Below are positions 1 to 10,227 of a DNA stretch of 64,000 bases, one piece after another. How positions within the stretch are numbered: position 1 is the stretch's first letter; the number at the start of each line of letters is the position of its first letter. A program made the position numbers and the translations under genes. This stretch comes from Mesorhizobium japonicum MAFF 303099 (GTDB lineage Bacteria > Pseudomonadota > Alphaproteobacteria > Rhizobiales > Rhizobiaceae), in NCBI RefSeq assembly GCF_000009625.1, contig NC_002678.2:620001-684000 (forward strand), given 5' to 3'. The notes beneath the pieces were generated by a model. It saw only the letters and a list, made by a program, of their open reading frames with translations. It made no database searches and had not been told where the DNA came from.

Positions 1-1304
1 TGCCCTGGATGGTCACCGGCTATCTCCTGACCGCGACCGCCGTGGCGCCGCTCTACGGCAAGATTTCCGACGTCTATGGCCGCCGCCCGACCATTTACGC
101 GGCGATCCTCATCTTCCTCGTCGGATCGCTGGTCAGCGCCATGGCCCCCAACATGTTCGTGCTGGTGATAGGGCGCGCGATCCAGGGTGCCGGCGGCGGC
201 GGCCTGTTTGCGCTGGCGCAAACCGTGATCGGCGACCTCGTGCCGCCGCGCGAACGCGCACGTTACGCGGCCTGGGTCTCGGGCACCTGGGCCGTCGCCA
301 GTATTGCCGGGCCACTGCTGGGCGGCACCTTTGCCGAGCACCTGCACTGGTCGCTGATCTTCTGGATCAACATTCCGCTTGGGCTTTTGGCCATGGCGAT
401 CATCAACAAGCCGCTGAAGAAGCTGCCGATCGCGGCCAAACATCACCGCATCGACGGGTTGGGCGCCCTGCTTCTGGTTATCGCCACGGCACTTCTGCTT
501 CTGGCGCTCAACTGGGGCGGGAGCACCTATGCGTGGTTTTCGCGCGAAATTGTCGGGCTCGTGGCCGGTTCGGCCGTGTTCTGGGCCCTGTTCGCAATAA
601 GGCTGATGGGGGCGACCGAGCCGTTGATCTCGCTCGAAGTGCTGGGCAACCCGATCGTGCTCGCCGGTGCGCTATCGATGTTCCTGCTGCAGGCGGCGAA
701 TATCGGCGCTTCGGTCTACCTGCCGGTCTATCTGCAAACCGTGATCGGGCTTTCCGTCAGCGAATCGGGAATGGCCATGCTCGGCCTTTTGCTCGGCACG
801 GTCGCCGGTGCTGCTACAAGCGGCCGCCTGATCCCTCGCTTCGTGCACTACAAGCGCATCGCCATGATCGGCATCACCTTGGCCATTGTCAGCATCGGCT
901 TGCTCAGTGCCATTGCCGGACACGCCTCGCTGCTCGAGGTCGAGATCCTGACCACCCTGATCGGCCTGGGCAGCGGAACGACATTCCCGGTCGCGACCGT
1001 CTCCGTCCAGAACGCCGTCGATCGAACTCATCTCGGGGTTGCGACCGGCGTGCTGACCTTCCTGCGTACGCTGGGTGGCGCGCTGGGCGTCGCCCTGCTC
1101 GGCGCGGTCGCGATCGGCTATGGCCTGCCGCTCTCCGCCGAGGGCTCGCAGACACATATCCAGCTGACCTCAGCCCTGCCGTTCGTAATGATCTTCATCA
1201 CCGCCGGCATCACCCTGGTGCTGGCGCTTGTCGCCATGATGCTGATGCCGGAAAAGGCGCTGCGCGGACGCGACGAGGTGGCCGCGCCCGTCCTCGCGGA
1301 ATAG
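1..1304 (+). CDS. MFS multidrug efflux transporter, DHA2 (EmrB/QacA-like) family, 5' truncated
   Basis: Inner-membrane proton-coupled drug exporter of the 14-helix DHA2 group, judged by family. The frame is open to the window edge: the codons before the first ATG (position 9) read Pro-Trp, as in the usual W-M/V-x-T-x-Y-L-L motif of helix 1-2, so the true start lies upstream. Visible are motif A (GKISDVYGRRP), where the loop between helices 2 and 3 begins, and a motif C-like AVASIAGPLLGG. At least eleven further hydrophobic segments follow, ending in a short charged tail. It converges on the ferredoxin reductase gene with a 10-base gap. The substrate cannot be told from sequence. Family call firm. 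Confidence 0.88.
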   Translation, partial: PWMVTGYLLTATAVAPLYGKISDVYGRRPTIYAAILIFLVGSLVSAMAPNMFVLVIGRAIQGAGGGGLFALAQTVIGDLVPPRERARYAAWVSGTWAVASIAGPLLGGTFAEHLHWSLIFWINIPLGLLAMAIINKPLKKLPIAAKHHRIDGLGALLLVIATALLLLALNWGGSTYAWFSREIVGLVAGSAVFWALFAIRLMGATEPLISLEVLGNPIVLAGALSMFLLQAANIGASVYLPVYLQTVIGLSVSESGMAMLGLLLGTVAGAATSGRLIPRFVHYKRIAMIGITLAIVSIGLLSAIAGHASLLEVEILTTLIGLGSGTTFPVATVSVQNAVDRTHLGVATGVLTFLRTLGGALGVALLGAVAIGYGLPLSAEGSQTHIQLTSALPFVMIFITAGITLVLALVAMMLMPEKALRGRDEVAAPVLAE

Positions 1305-1314
1305 AAGCGCTTCT

Positions 1315-2750
<1,436 letters not shown>

Positions 2751-2850
2751 TTGTCACCTGAAGGGAGTTTCCGCCGAGATAATCACTCCGGCAGACAAGT
2801 CAACTGCCGCGCGAAAGCGCCGCTCGGTGACGTTTTTCCAAAAAACCGGG

Positions 2851-3219
2851 TCAGCGATTGATGGCGGCGATGAAATCGCGCACTTCGTCGATCAGTTTGC
2901 CGAGCCGATTGAGGGTCTGGCCGTCTTCCGGCTGCCGCTCGATCTCGGTGGCACAATCGGCGATGGCAAAGGCGCCGACGCCGCGAGCGGACCCCTTCAA
3001 CCCATGCGCCAGCAGAAGCCGGTCCTTGAGATCGGCATCGACTATTTTGTCGCGTACCGACAGCGCCTGCTGTACAAACAGCGCCAGCACCTCTTGCTCG
3101 AGGGCGCGGTCGCCCATCGTCTGCCGGGCAAGGTGTGCCAAATCGACCGGTCGGGACTGCCTGGTTCCCGAGACGTCGCCTCCGGGCATTGAGAAGGCAA
3201 TGCCGCTTTCGCCACGCAT
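2851..3219 (-). CDS. Single-domain histidine phosphotransfer (Hpt) protein
   Basis: A 122-residue helical protein with the Hpt signature AHGLKGSARGVGA; His72 is the expected phosphorylation site. The preceding helix (TMGDRALEQEVLALFVQQAL) is typical of Hpt four-helix bundles. There is no kinase, receiver or ATPase domain, so it should relay phosphate between a hybrid histidine kinase and a response regulator encoded elsewhere. It is divergent from the giant polar-growth gene across a 272-base gap and upstream of the ferredoxin gene on the same strand. The first 25 residues look unstructured, so the start could lie slightly further in. Its partners are unknown. Confidence 0.82.
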   Translation of the reverse strand: MRGESGIAFSMPGGDVSGTRQSRPVDLAHLARQTMGDRALEQEVLALFVQQALSVRDKIVDADLKDRLLLAHGLKGSARGVGAFAIADCATEIERQPEDGQTLNRLGKLIDEVRDFIAAINR

Positions 3220-3491
3220 GAACTCGAACTCCGTTTCTTAGGCCGCCTGAAAAACTAGGCGAATCCAATGGACAACGGGTTAATGGATGGCCCGGAAAAA
3301 TGTTGCGAAAACGGCGCCCGGATCACGGTTCCGTTAACCTTATATTTAAAGTTTTACGTATCCCGCGGAATGCATGTTTTCTTTACCCCCCTGTGTCATT
3401 ACGATACGAGGGTCCATTTTCAGCCTCCTGCGCGGGGGCACGACAAAGACAATTATAAGCCCCGCGGCAGCTAGTACAGGGTAGCGAAGGC
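3220..3491. other. Intergenic region between the divergent Hpt and GPR-type genes
   Basis: This 272-base region is AT-richer than its surroundings and must carry promoters for both divergent genes. It contains TTAA-N8-TTAA at 3334-3349 (listed separately). No RNA gene or reading frame of interest was seen. Confidence 0.5.
3334..3349 (+). promoter_or_regulatory. Possible CtrA-like site upstream of the GPR homologue
   Basis: The sequence TTAACCTTATATTTAA has two TTAA half-sites 8 bases apart. The alphaproteobacterial CtrA consensus is TTAA-N7-TTAA, so the spacing is one base long, although the left half (GTTAACC) is a good half-site. It lies about 145 bases upstream of the ATG at 3492 in a locally AT-rich patch. 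This is a pattern match only. Confidence 0.3.
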
Positions 3492-6400
3492 ATGGCAAAG
3501 AAACCAACGACGACCACGAGAAATCTCGATAGCGACGTGGCCAGAGAACTGGAAAAAGCGCTCGATCTCGACCTCAGCGGCGACATCGGCAGCGGCGATC
3601 TCGATATCGCGGCTTCGATGGAAGATCTGGAAGCGCAGATATCCCAGGCCGCCGACGAGCTGGCACGCGAGGGACGCGACCAGAGGCCGGCACTCGCCGC
3701 CAATCAGGCCGCCCCCATTGCCAATCAGGCGGCGAATCCCGCGCCGAAGGCCAAGCCTGCCGAACTGCGCCCCGTGGAGACGCGCAATGGCAACGGTACG
3801 CAGCCCACGGGGTTTGCGCCGGCCAATGACGATCGCCAGAAGGATTACAAGACCCTCCTGCACAGCCTCAACAGGCGCGCCTCCAACACCGTCTACTGGA
3901 TCGTTGCCTTTGTCTCGCTCGCCTGGATCGCGGGCGCCGGCGGGCTCGCCAACCTGCTGTTTGGACCGAGCATCTGGAGGATCGGCACTCTCGATCAGTT
4001 CCTCGCCCGTCCCGAGCTGATTGGCCTCGCCGTAGCGGCGATCGTGCCGATCATCCTGTTCTGGGCCTTCGCGGCCATGATTCGCCGCGCCCAGGACATG
4101 CGCATTGCCGCCCAGTCGATGACGGAAGTGGCCTTCCGCCTGACAGAGCCAGAAAACATGGCGCAGGATCGCGTCATGATGATCGGCCAGGCCGTTCGCC
4201 GCGAGGTGGCCGCCATGGGCGAAGGCATCGAACGTACGCTGGCCCGCGCCGTGGAGTTGGAAACGCTGGTCCACAGCGAAGTCAACCAGATCGAGCGCTC
4301 CTATTCGGAAAACGAAACCCGCATCCGTTCGCTCGTCGACGGGCTCGGCAGCGAGCGCGAGGCGGTCGTCACCCATGCCGAGCGCGTCCGCGCCTCGATC
4401 GCCGGCGCGCATGAGACGCTCAGGGATGAAATCGGCGCCGCCAGCGACATCATCCGCGACTCCATCCTCAATGCGTCGACCAAGCTGTCGATGACGATCA
4501 CCAATTCCGGCGACACGCTTATCGACCGCATCAATGAAAGCTCGATGTCGATCTTCGATTCGGTCGAAGGCCGGCTCGACACCATCACCGACAAGTTGTC
4601 GACCTCCGGCGAGGCCTTCGCCAGCCTGCTTGACACGCGCATCGCCAAGCTGACGGACACGACGGACGGCCTGACCCGGTCGCTGACCGATCTGCTCGAC
4701 GATCGCACCACCGGCATGGTTTCGCTTCTCGGCGGCGCCGCGCGCACCCTCAATTCGGAATTCGAAGCCAGCCTCAACGGCATCGAGCGCACGCTGGCCG
4801 AACGCGGCCAGGCGCTGATCAGCGAATTCCAGACCCGCGCCGAGGCGCTGGACACCGGCACGCAGAAGCTCAACGCCGCGCTCGAGGCCCGCGCCCGCCA
4901 GATCAACGAGACGCTGGTCGAGCGCGCCCGCGAAATCGCCCACACCTTCGCCGAGAGCAAGGACACGCTGGCCGCGATGATCGATCAGGGCAAGACCCAG
5001 ATCGGCGCCGATATGGCAGACATCGTCACCTCGACATCGAGCATGCTGGAGGCCCGCGCCAGCGACTTTGCCGGTCGCATGGAAGCGGCGCGTCATGTAG
5101 TCTCGCGTTCCTTCGACAGCGACATCCAGCGGCTCGCCGACGCCCGTGTCGGCATTGAGGAAGCCGTCGAAAACCACAGCCGCAAGCTGTCCGAAAGCCG
5201 CGACCGCATGGCGGCCGCCATGCAGGCGGACCTGGAGAAATTCGCCGAAAGCCGCGACGGCATCGATGCCGCGGTGACCAACCAGGTGCAGAAGCTGGCC
5301 GAAGGCCGCAGCCTGATCGCGCGCGCCCTCGAAGAGGATTTGCGCAAGGTCAACGAATCGCGCGCCGCAATCGACGCGTCGCTCGGCAGCCACCTCGAAA
5401 GGCTGGAAGAAGGCCGCAACCGGCTTTCGCTGGCTCTCAACGAAGACTCCGGAAAACTCGTGCAAGCGCGTACGATCATTGATGAAATGGTCGCCGGTCA
5501 TGTTGGAAAACTCGCCGAGGGCCGCAACATCCTGTCGCGCGCCCTGGAAGCCGACCTCGGCAAACTGTCCGACAGCCGCGCCAGCATTGACGGACTGGTT
5601 GCCGGTCAGGTCGAGAAGATCGCCGAAGGCCGTGCGGTGCTCGCCAAGGCCTTGGAAAATGATATTGCCGGCATCAAGAGCCTGATCGAGGTGCATTCGG
5701 CAAAGCTCGTGGAAGACCGTAGCCAACTCGGCCGTTCGCTCGAGGACGATCTATCTGGCATTAGGGGCTTGCTTGACGATCACTCGGTCAAGCTCGCCAA
5801 CGACCGCAGCCTGCTGTCGCAGACGCTGGAAGCCGACCTAGCCAAGCTGGCCGAAAGCCGCTCGAGCATTGACGGCCTCGTCGCCGGTCAGGTCGAGAAG
5901 CTGGCCGAGGGCCGCGACATTCTCAAGCGCGCGCTGGAATCGGACCTCAGCACCATCAAGGGTGTCATATCGAGTCAGTCGGAAAGGCTGGCGGAGGATC
6001 GCGGACAGCTTTCGCGGGTCCTCGAAGCCGACTTGCAGAATGTGAACAGCGTCATCGCCGACCACATGAACAGGCTCGTTCAGGATCGTTCGACTTTGTC
6101 GAAGGCTCTCGAGGACGACCTCGCCAAGCTGGCCGACAGCCGCTCCAGCATCGACGGGCTGGTCGCTGGTCAGGTCGAGAAGCTGGCCGAAGGCCGCGAC
6201 ATTCTCAAGCGCGCCCTCGAAGCCGACCTCAACACCATCAAGAACACCGTTGCCGACCAGTCGCAGAAGCTGGTCGACGACCGCGCCCAGTTCGCCAGGG
6301 CGCTCGAAGCCGATCTCGAAAGTGTCAACAGCCTCGTCAACAGCCATTCCGAGCGGCTCGTCCAGGATCGTTCGACCCTGTCGAAGGCGCTGGAAGTCGA

Positions 6401-9400
6401 CCTCGACAACGTCAACGGCCTGATCAACAGCCATGCCGAGCGACTCGTCCAGGACCGTTCGACGCTGTCGAAGGCGCTGGAAGCCGACCTCGAAAGCGTC
6501 AGCGGCCTGGTCAACAGCCATGCCGACAGGCTTGTCCAGGAACGCTCGACCCTGTCCAGGGCGCTCGAGGACGATCTTGCCAAGCTGGCCGAAAGCCGTT
6601 CGAGCATCGACGGCCTGGTCGCCGGCCAGGTGGAGAAACTGGCCGAAGGCCGCGACGTTCTCAGGCGCGCCCTCGAAGCCGATCTCGCCAAGCTCGCCGA
6701 AAGCCGCTCCAGCATCGACGGTCTGGTCGCCGGCCAGGTGGAAAAACTGGCCGAAGGCCGCGACATTCTCAAGCGCGCCCTCGAGGCCGACCTGCAGAAG
6801 CTGAGCGAAAGCCGCGGCGATATCGATGGCGTCATCGCCGGCCATGTCGGCAAGCTGGCCGAAGGCCGCAACATGCTGAGCCGCGCGCTGGAAGACGATC
6901 TCGGCAAGCTCGCCGAGACCCGCAAGGACGTCGACCGCTCGCTGTCCGGTCATATCGACCAGATCGCTGCCAGGAGCACCGACATTTCGGCCGCGATCGC
7001 CGCCGATGTGGAAAAGATCGAGCAGGCGTTCAGCCGTCAGACCGGGATCATCGAGGAACGTGCCGGAACCATGGAGCGCGCGCTCTCGACCGGCGTCGAC
7101 AATGTCCGCAGCGTGCTCGAAAAGAGCGCGGTCTTCGTCGCCGGCGCCTTGCGCGAAAAGGTCCTGGAAGTCACCAGCACGCTGCATGAGCAGGCCGGTG
7201 CGGCCTTCAGCGACGCCGATCGCAAGATCGCCGAGCGCGCCGAACAGACCTCCGCAGCGCTTTTGGCACGAGCCGAGGACATCGCCCGCACCTTCGAGGA
7301 AGCCGATCGCCGCCTCCACGCCCGCGCCGAAGATACGTCCAACGCCCTGCTCGCCCGTGCCGACGACACCTCCAGCTCGCTGCTGGCGCGTGCCCACGAA
7401 ACCGCCGATCAGCTGGCCGCCCGTGCCGGCGAGATCGCCGGCAGCTTCGAGCTGGCGGACCAGAAGCTCGCCGCCCGCGCCCAGGACACCGCTGACCAGC
7501 TGGCCGCCCGCGCAAGCGAGATTGCAGGCACGTTCGACGCAGCCGACCAGAAACTGGTCGCCCGCGCCATCGAGACGGCGCAGTCGCTGGCCGCCCGCGC
7601 CGGCGACATCCTGCGCAACTTCGAGAGCGCCGACCAGCGGCTCGGCATGCGCATCGGCGAATCGGCCGAGGCGCTCGCCGCCCGCGCAACCGACCTTGGC
7701 CGCATCTTCGATGCCGCCGATCAGCAACTGGTCTCGCGCATTGCCGAAGGCTCGGATGCTCTGTCCAACCGTGCGTCCGAGATCGGCCGCATCTTCGACG
7801 AGGCCGACCAGCGCCTGGTCTCGCGCATCGCCGACAGCTCTTCGACGATCGGCGAGCACGCGCAGAGCATCGTCGGAGCTTTCGCCAGCACCGAGCAGAA
7901 GGTCGCCGACCGTGCGCGCCAGACCGGCCAGGAACTGGCCGTGCACGCCCGCGAAATCGAGCAGGCACTTGCCGGCGCCGACGAGCGTCTTGCGTCGACC
8001 GCGGCGGCCGCGGCCGCCCGTGTCGAGGAGCAGATCGCCAGCGTCGAGAACCGCCTCGCCCACACCACCGAAACAATGGGCCAGAGGCTCAACGAGCAGG
8101 TGTCTAGCGCCGAGGCGCAACTCGTTTCGCGCGCCAATGTGATCGCCGAGACCTTCACTGCTGTTGGCCAGCATATCGGCCAGAGCACCAACGACGCCGC
8201 CAAGACGATCGGCGCCAACACCCGCGAACTCAACACCATGCTCGCGGCGCGGTCGGCCGAAATGTCGAAGATCCTCGACGAAACCGCGCGGCCTTTGGTC
8301 GAGCGCTTCGCCCAGGGCGGCTCGGAACTGCAAAAGAGCATGGAAGAGGTCACCGAACGCGCCACCGAGAAGCTGCGCAGCGAAAATGCCGCCCTGGTCA
8401 ACGCGCTCGCCAACCGCACCGCCGAGACTTTGTCGGCGGTCGAAGGCGCCCGCTCGTCTCTGTCCGACAGCGTTGCCGATCTCATCGGCCGCATGACCAA
8501 GTCCAGCTCGCAGCTCGGCCAGCTGATCGAGCAGGCCGCGGTCAATCTCGGCCAGGTCGACGAACGCCTGACCGGCAGCACGCAGAGCTTCGCTGCTACA
8601 ACCGAAAAGGCGGCGCAGACCTTTGCCAGCTCGGCGCGTCTGGTCGATTCGAACACGACAAGGCTGACGGAACTGTCATCGTCGACCTTGCGCGAAGTGG
8701 CCTCGATCGCCACCAAGTTCGACGAGCACAGCCGCCTGCTGGCCAGCGCCTCGGACCTGTTGAGCTCGGCCCAGAGCAACCTCGAGCACACGCTGGAAAG
8801 GCAGTCGTCGCTGGAAGACCTCGCCGTCGGCCTGGTCAAGAAGTCGGAAGATCTCGAAAGGGTCATGCGCTCGTTCGAGAACCTCGTCGGCCAGACGCTG
8901 CAGAACGCCGAAGGCAAGACGATGGAGTCGGCCGACAAGATCCGCAATGCCATCACCGACGTGGTCGATTCGGCAACCAAGCGCTTCGCCGACGCCACCG
9001 ATGAGATGCGGCGCACCGCGAGCTCGATCAAGAGCGAACTCGACCTCACCCGCGCCGAGCTCAAGAAAGGCGTCATCGAGATGCCGGAAGAGGCGAAGGA
9101 ATCGACCTCTGCCATCCGCCGCGCCGTTTCCGAGCAGATCAACGCGCTGAAGGAGCTTTCGGACATCGTTGCGAAGTCCGGTCGCGGCGGCGGCGATACC
9201 TCGGAGCCACGCAATCTGCGCCCGGCTCCGCAAGCCCAGGCGGCACGTCCGGCCGAGCCGCCGCGTCGGCCGCCGGCTCCGCAGCCGGAGCTTCGCACGC
9301 CTCAGCCGCCGTTGGGCGGCACCGCACTGCGCGGCACGCTCGATCTCGAGCGTCCGGCAGAGCCGCGCCAGCGTCCCGAAGCCGGCGCCCGCACGCCGCA

Positions 9401-9866
9401 GGGCGGCTGGGTGCGCGACCTCCTGACCGCGGCGTCGAACGATGCGGATCTCCGGCCGGCAACCCCACCCTCGCCGCCTGCGGAAGCGCCGCGCGCGGCC
9501 CCTGCCCAGCGCTCGCCGCTGCATGTCGTGGAATCGCTGAACTCGCTGTCCGTCGACATCGCACGGGCTATCGACCACGATGCTTCGATCGAGTTGTGGA
9601 ACCGCTATCGGCGTGGCGAACGGGATGTGTTCACGCGCCGGCTCTACACGCTAAAGGGCCAGCAGACATTCGACGAAATCCGCCGCAAGTATCAGGGCGA
9701 GGCCGAATTCCGCGCCGCCGTCGACCGTTACTGCGACGACTTCGAGAAGCTGCTCAAGGATGTCTCGCGCAACGACCGCGACAACATCATGGCGCAGACC
9801 TACCTGACGTCGGACACCGGCAAGGTCTACACGATGCTGGCCCACGCCAGCGGGCGGTTGCACTAA
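3492..9866 (+). CDS. Giant coiled-coil growth-pole protein, GPR/RgsE homologue (kinesin/apolipoprotein-like)
   Basis: A 2124-residue membrane-anchored coiled-coil protein. Size and design match Agrobacterium GPR (about 2.1 kDa x 10^2 in size class, an apolipoprotein-like protein forming a ring at the growing pole) and Sinorhizobium RgsE, both needed for unipolar growth. The N-terminal 130 residues are acidic and then Pro/Ala-rich. Two membrane helices follow at about 134-157 and 175-197, then roughly 1700 residues of almost unbroken helix. Within it are a 36-residue repeat (about 541-1179) and a 29-residue repeat (1242-1495). A Pro-rich linker (about 1910-2005) leads to a conserved C-terminal domain (about 2012-2124). 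The ATG at 3492 has GAAGG just upstream, and a strong terminator follows. It is not a motor protein: no P-loop is present. The homology call rests on size, architecture and repeats. Confidence 0.85.
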   Translation: MAKKPTTTTRNLDSDVARELEKALDLDLSGDIGSGDLDIAASMEDLEAQISQAADELAREGRDQRPALAANQAAPIANQAANPAPKAKPAELRPVETRNGNGTQPTGFAPANDDRQKDYKTLLHSLNRRASNTVYWIVAFVSLAWIAGAGGLANLLFGPSIWRIGTLDQFLARPELIGLAVAAIVPIILFWAFAAMIRRAQDMRIAAQSMTEVAFRLTEPENMAQDRVMMIGQAVRREVAAMGEGIERTLARAVELETLVHSEVNQIERSYSENETRIRSLVDGLGSEREAVVTHAERVRASIAGAHETLRDEIGAASDIIRDSILNASTKLSMTITNSGDTLIDRINESSMSIFDSVEGRLDTITDKLSTSGEAFASLLDTRIAKLTDTTDGLTRSLTDLLDDRTTGMVSLLGGAARTLNSEFEASLNGIERTLAERGQALISEFQTRAEALDTGTQKLNAALEARARQINETLVERAREIAHTFAESKDTLAAMIDQGKTQIGADMADIVTSTSSMLEARASDFAGRMEAARHVVSRSFDSDIQRLADARVGIEEAVENHSRKLSESRDRMAAAMQADLEKFAESRDGIDAAVTNQVQKLAEGRSLIARALEEDLRKVNESRAAIDASLGSHLERLEEGRNRLSLALNEDSGKLVQARTIIDEMVAGHVGKLAEGRNILSRALEADLGKLSDSRASIDGLVAGQVEKIAEGRAVLAKALENDIAGIKSLIEVHSAKLVEDRSQLGRSLEDDLSGIRGLLDDHSVKLANDRSLLSQTLEADLAKLAESRSSIDGLVAGQVEKLAEGRDILKRALESDLSTIKGVISSQSERLAEDRGQLSRVLEADLQNVNSVIADHMNRLVQDRSTLSKALEDDLAKLADSRSSIDGLVAGQVEKLAEGRDILKRALEADLNTIKNTVADQSQKLVDDRAQFARALEADLESVNSLVNSHSERLVQDRSTLSKALEVDLDNVNGLINSHAERLVQDRSTLSKALEADLESVSGLVNSHADRLVQERSTLSRALEDDLAKLAESRSSIDGLVAGQVEKLAEGRDVLRRALEADLAKLAESRSSIDGLVAGQVEKLAEGRDILKRALEADLQKLSESRGDIDGVIAGHVGKLAEGRNMLSRALEDDLGKLAETRKDVDRSLSGHIDQIAARSTDISAAIAADVEKIEQAFSRQTGIIEERAGTMERALSTGVDNVRSVLEKSAVFVAGALREKVLEVTSTLHEQAGAAFSDADRKIAERAEQTSAALLARAEDIARTFEEADRRLHARAEDTSNALLARADDTSSSLLARAHETADQLAARAGEIAGSFELADQKLAARAQDTADQLAARASEIAGTFDAADQKLVARAIETAQSLAARAGDILRNFESADQRLGMRIGESAEALAARATDLGRIFDAADQQLVSRIAEGSDALSNRASEIGRIFDEADQRLVSRIADSSSTIGEHAQSIVGAFASTEQKVADRARQTGQELAVHAREIEQALAGADERLASTAAAAAARVEEQIASVENRLAHTTETMGQRLNEQVSSAEAQLVSRANVIAETFTAVGQHIGQSTNDAAKTIGANTRELNTMLAARSAEMSKILDETARPLVERFAQGGSELQKSMEEVTERATEKLRSENAALVNALANRTAETLSAVEGARSSLSDSVADLIGRMTKSSSQLGQLIEQAAVNLGQVDERLTGSTQSFAATTEKAAQTFASSARLVDSNTTRLTELSSSTLREVASIATKFDEHSRLLASASDLLSSAQSNLEHTLERQSSLEDLAVGLVKKSEDLERVMRSFENLVGQTLQNAEGKTMESADKIRNAITDVVDSATKRFADATDEMRRTASSIKSELDLTRAELKKGVIEMPEEAKESTSAIRRAVSEQINALKELSDIVAKSGRGGGDTSEPRNLRPAPQAQAARPAEPPRRPPAPQPELRTPQPPLGGTALRGTLDLERPAEPRQRPEAGARTPQGGWVRDLLTAASNDADLRPATPPSPPAEAPRAAPAQRSPLHVVESLNSLSVDIARAIDHDASIELWNRYRRGERDVFTRRLYTLKGQQTFDEIRRKYQGEAEFRAAVDRYCDDFEKLLKDVSRNDRDNIMAQTYLTSDTGKVYTMLAHASGRLH
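5113..7028 (+). repeat. In-gene tandem repeat, 36 residues / 108 bp, about 17-18 units
   Basis: Within the GPR-type gene the motif KLAESRSSIDGLVAGQVEKL and its continuation recur every 36 codons. Each unit splits into two related 18-residue halves (K-L-A-E-S-R... and K-L-A-E-G-R...), so the basic step is 54 bp. The copies around 5850, 6125, 6580 and 6690 are nearly identical in DNA; others have diverged. An 18-residue step equals one heptad plus one hendecad. Confidence 0.85.
7215..7976 (+). repeat. In-gene tandem repeat, 29 residues / 87 bp, eight units
   Basis: A second repeat family in the same gene. Units begin A-D-Q-K/R-L and contain LAARA...EIAG.F. Seven of the eight are exactly 29 residues (7+11+11). 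The second unit is 51 residues, which is 29 plus two extra hendecads (22). The total of 254 codons fits the interval exactly. Confidence 0.85.
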
Positions 9867-9888
9867 GGCCGCGCCGACGGAGAAAAGC

Positions 9889-9915
9889 AAAGGCGGGCCG
9901 GGGCCCGCCTTTTTC
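9889..9915 (+). terminator. Rho-independent terminator after the GPR-type gene
   Basis: A GC-rich hairpin (AAAGGCGGGCC pairing with GGGCCCGCCTTT) followed by a T-rich run, starting 22 bases after the stop codon at 9866. Confidence 0.9.
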
Positions 9916-9969
9916 ATTTTATCCAGACAACCAGACTGATGATGCAAGACGGATCAGATACCCCGTCTG

Positions 9970-10200
9970 TCGGCGCCGCCCCTCATCCGCCTGCCGGCAC
10001 CTTCTCCCCGTATAGTGACAGGGAGAAGGGAGATGGCCGCGTCGCCGACGCCTATTCTGCAACGTTGGAGATTGGCGAAACCGTCAATGACAGCGTCTTT
10101 CTCCCCGTCACCATACGGGGAGTTGAGGAGCGGACGAAAAGCCAATTGCTTGGCTTTTCGAGTGACGAACGCCCGGCAGGGCAATGAGGGGCGGCGCTGA
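9970..10200. repeat. Palindromic intergenic element with inverted ends (Rhizobiales REP/MITE-like)
   Basis: This 231-base element fills most of the gap between the GPR-type gene and the lipoprotein gene. Its ends are imperfect inverted repeats of about 29 bases (GGCGCCGCCCCTCATCCGCC at the left, its complement-like GCAATGAGGGGCGGCGCTGA at the right). Inside are smaller hairpins: CTTCTCCCCG.../GGGAGAAGG near 10011-10029, CTCCCCGTCACCATACGGGG near 10110-10131, and AAAAGCCAATTGCTTGGCTT near 10137-10158. A relative lies at 60715-60842. It encodes no convincing protein. Confidence 0.75.
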
Positions 10201-10227
10201 GGTCTCAGAAAGCCTCTTGGAGATCGC

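Noticed and set aside
5113..7028. Regular 108-bp repeats that could suggest a CRISPR array
   Set aside because: The repeats are long, contiguous, in frame and diverged at third codon positions. They encode a coiled coil and have no unique spacers.
3471..8333. Long minus-strand frames (751 and 831 codons) opposite the GPR-type gene
   Set aside because: They mirror a repetitive high-GC gene. Their translations are only the reverse reading of the repeats, with no domain or ribosome site.
9939..10200. Three small frames (61-82 codons) between the GPR-type gene and the lipoprotein gene
   Set aside because: They lie inside the palindromic element and read through its arms on both strands. No conserved-looking protein or ribosome site.
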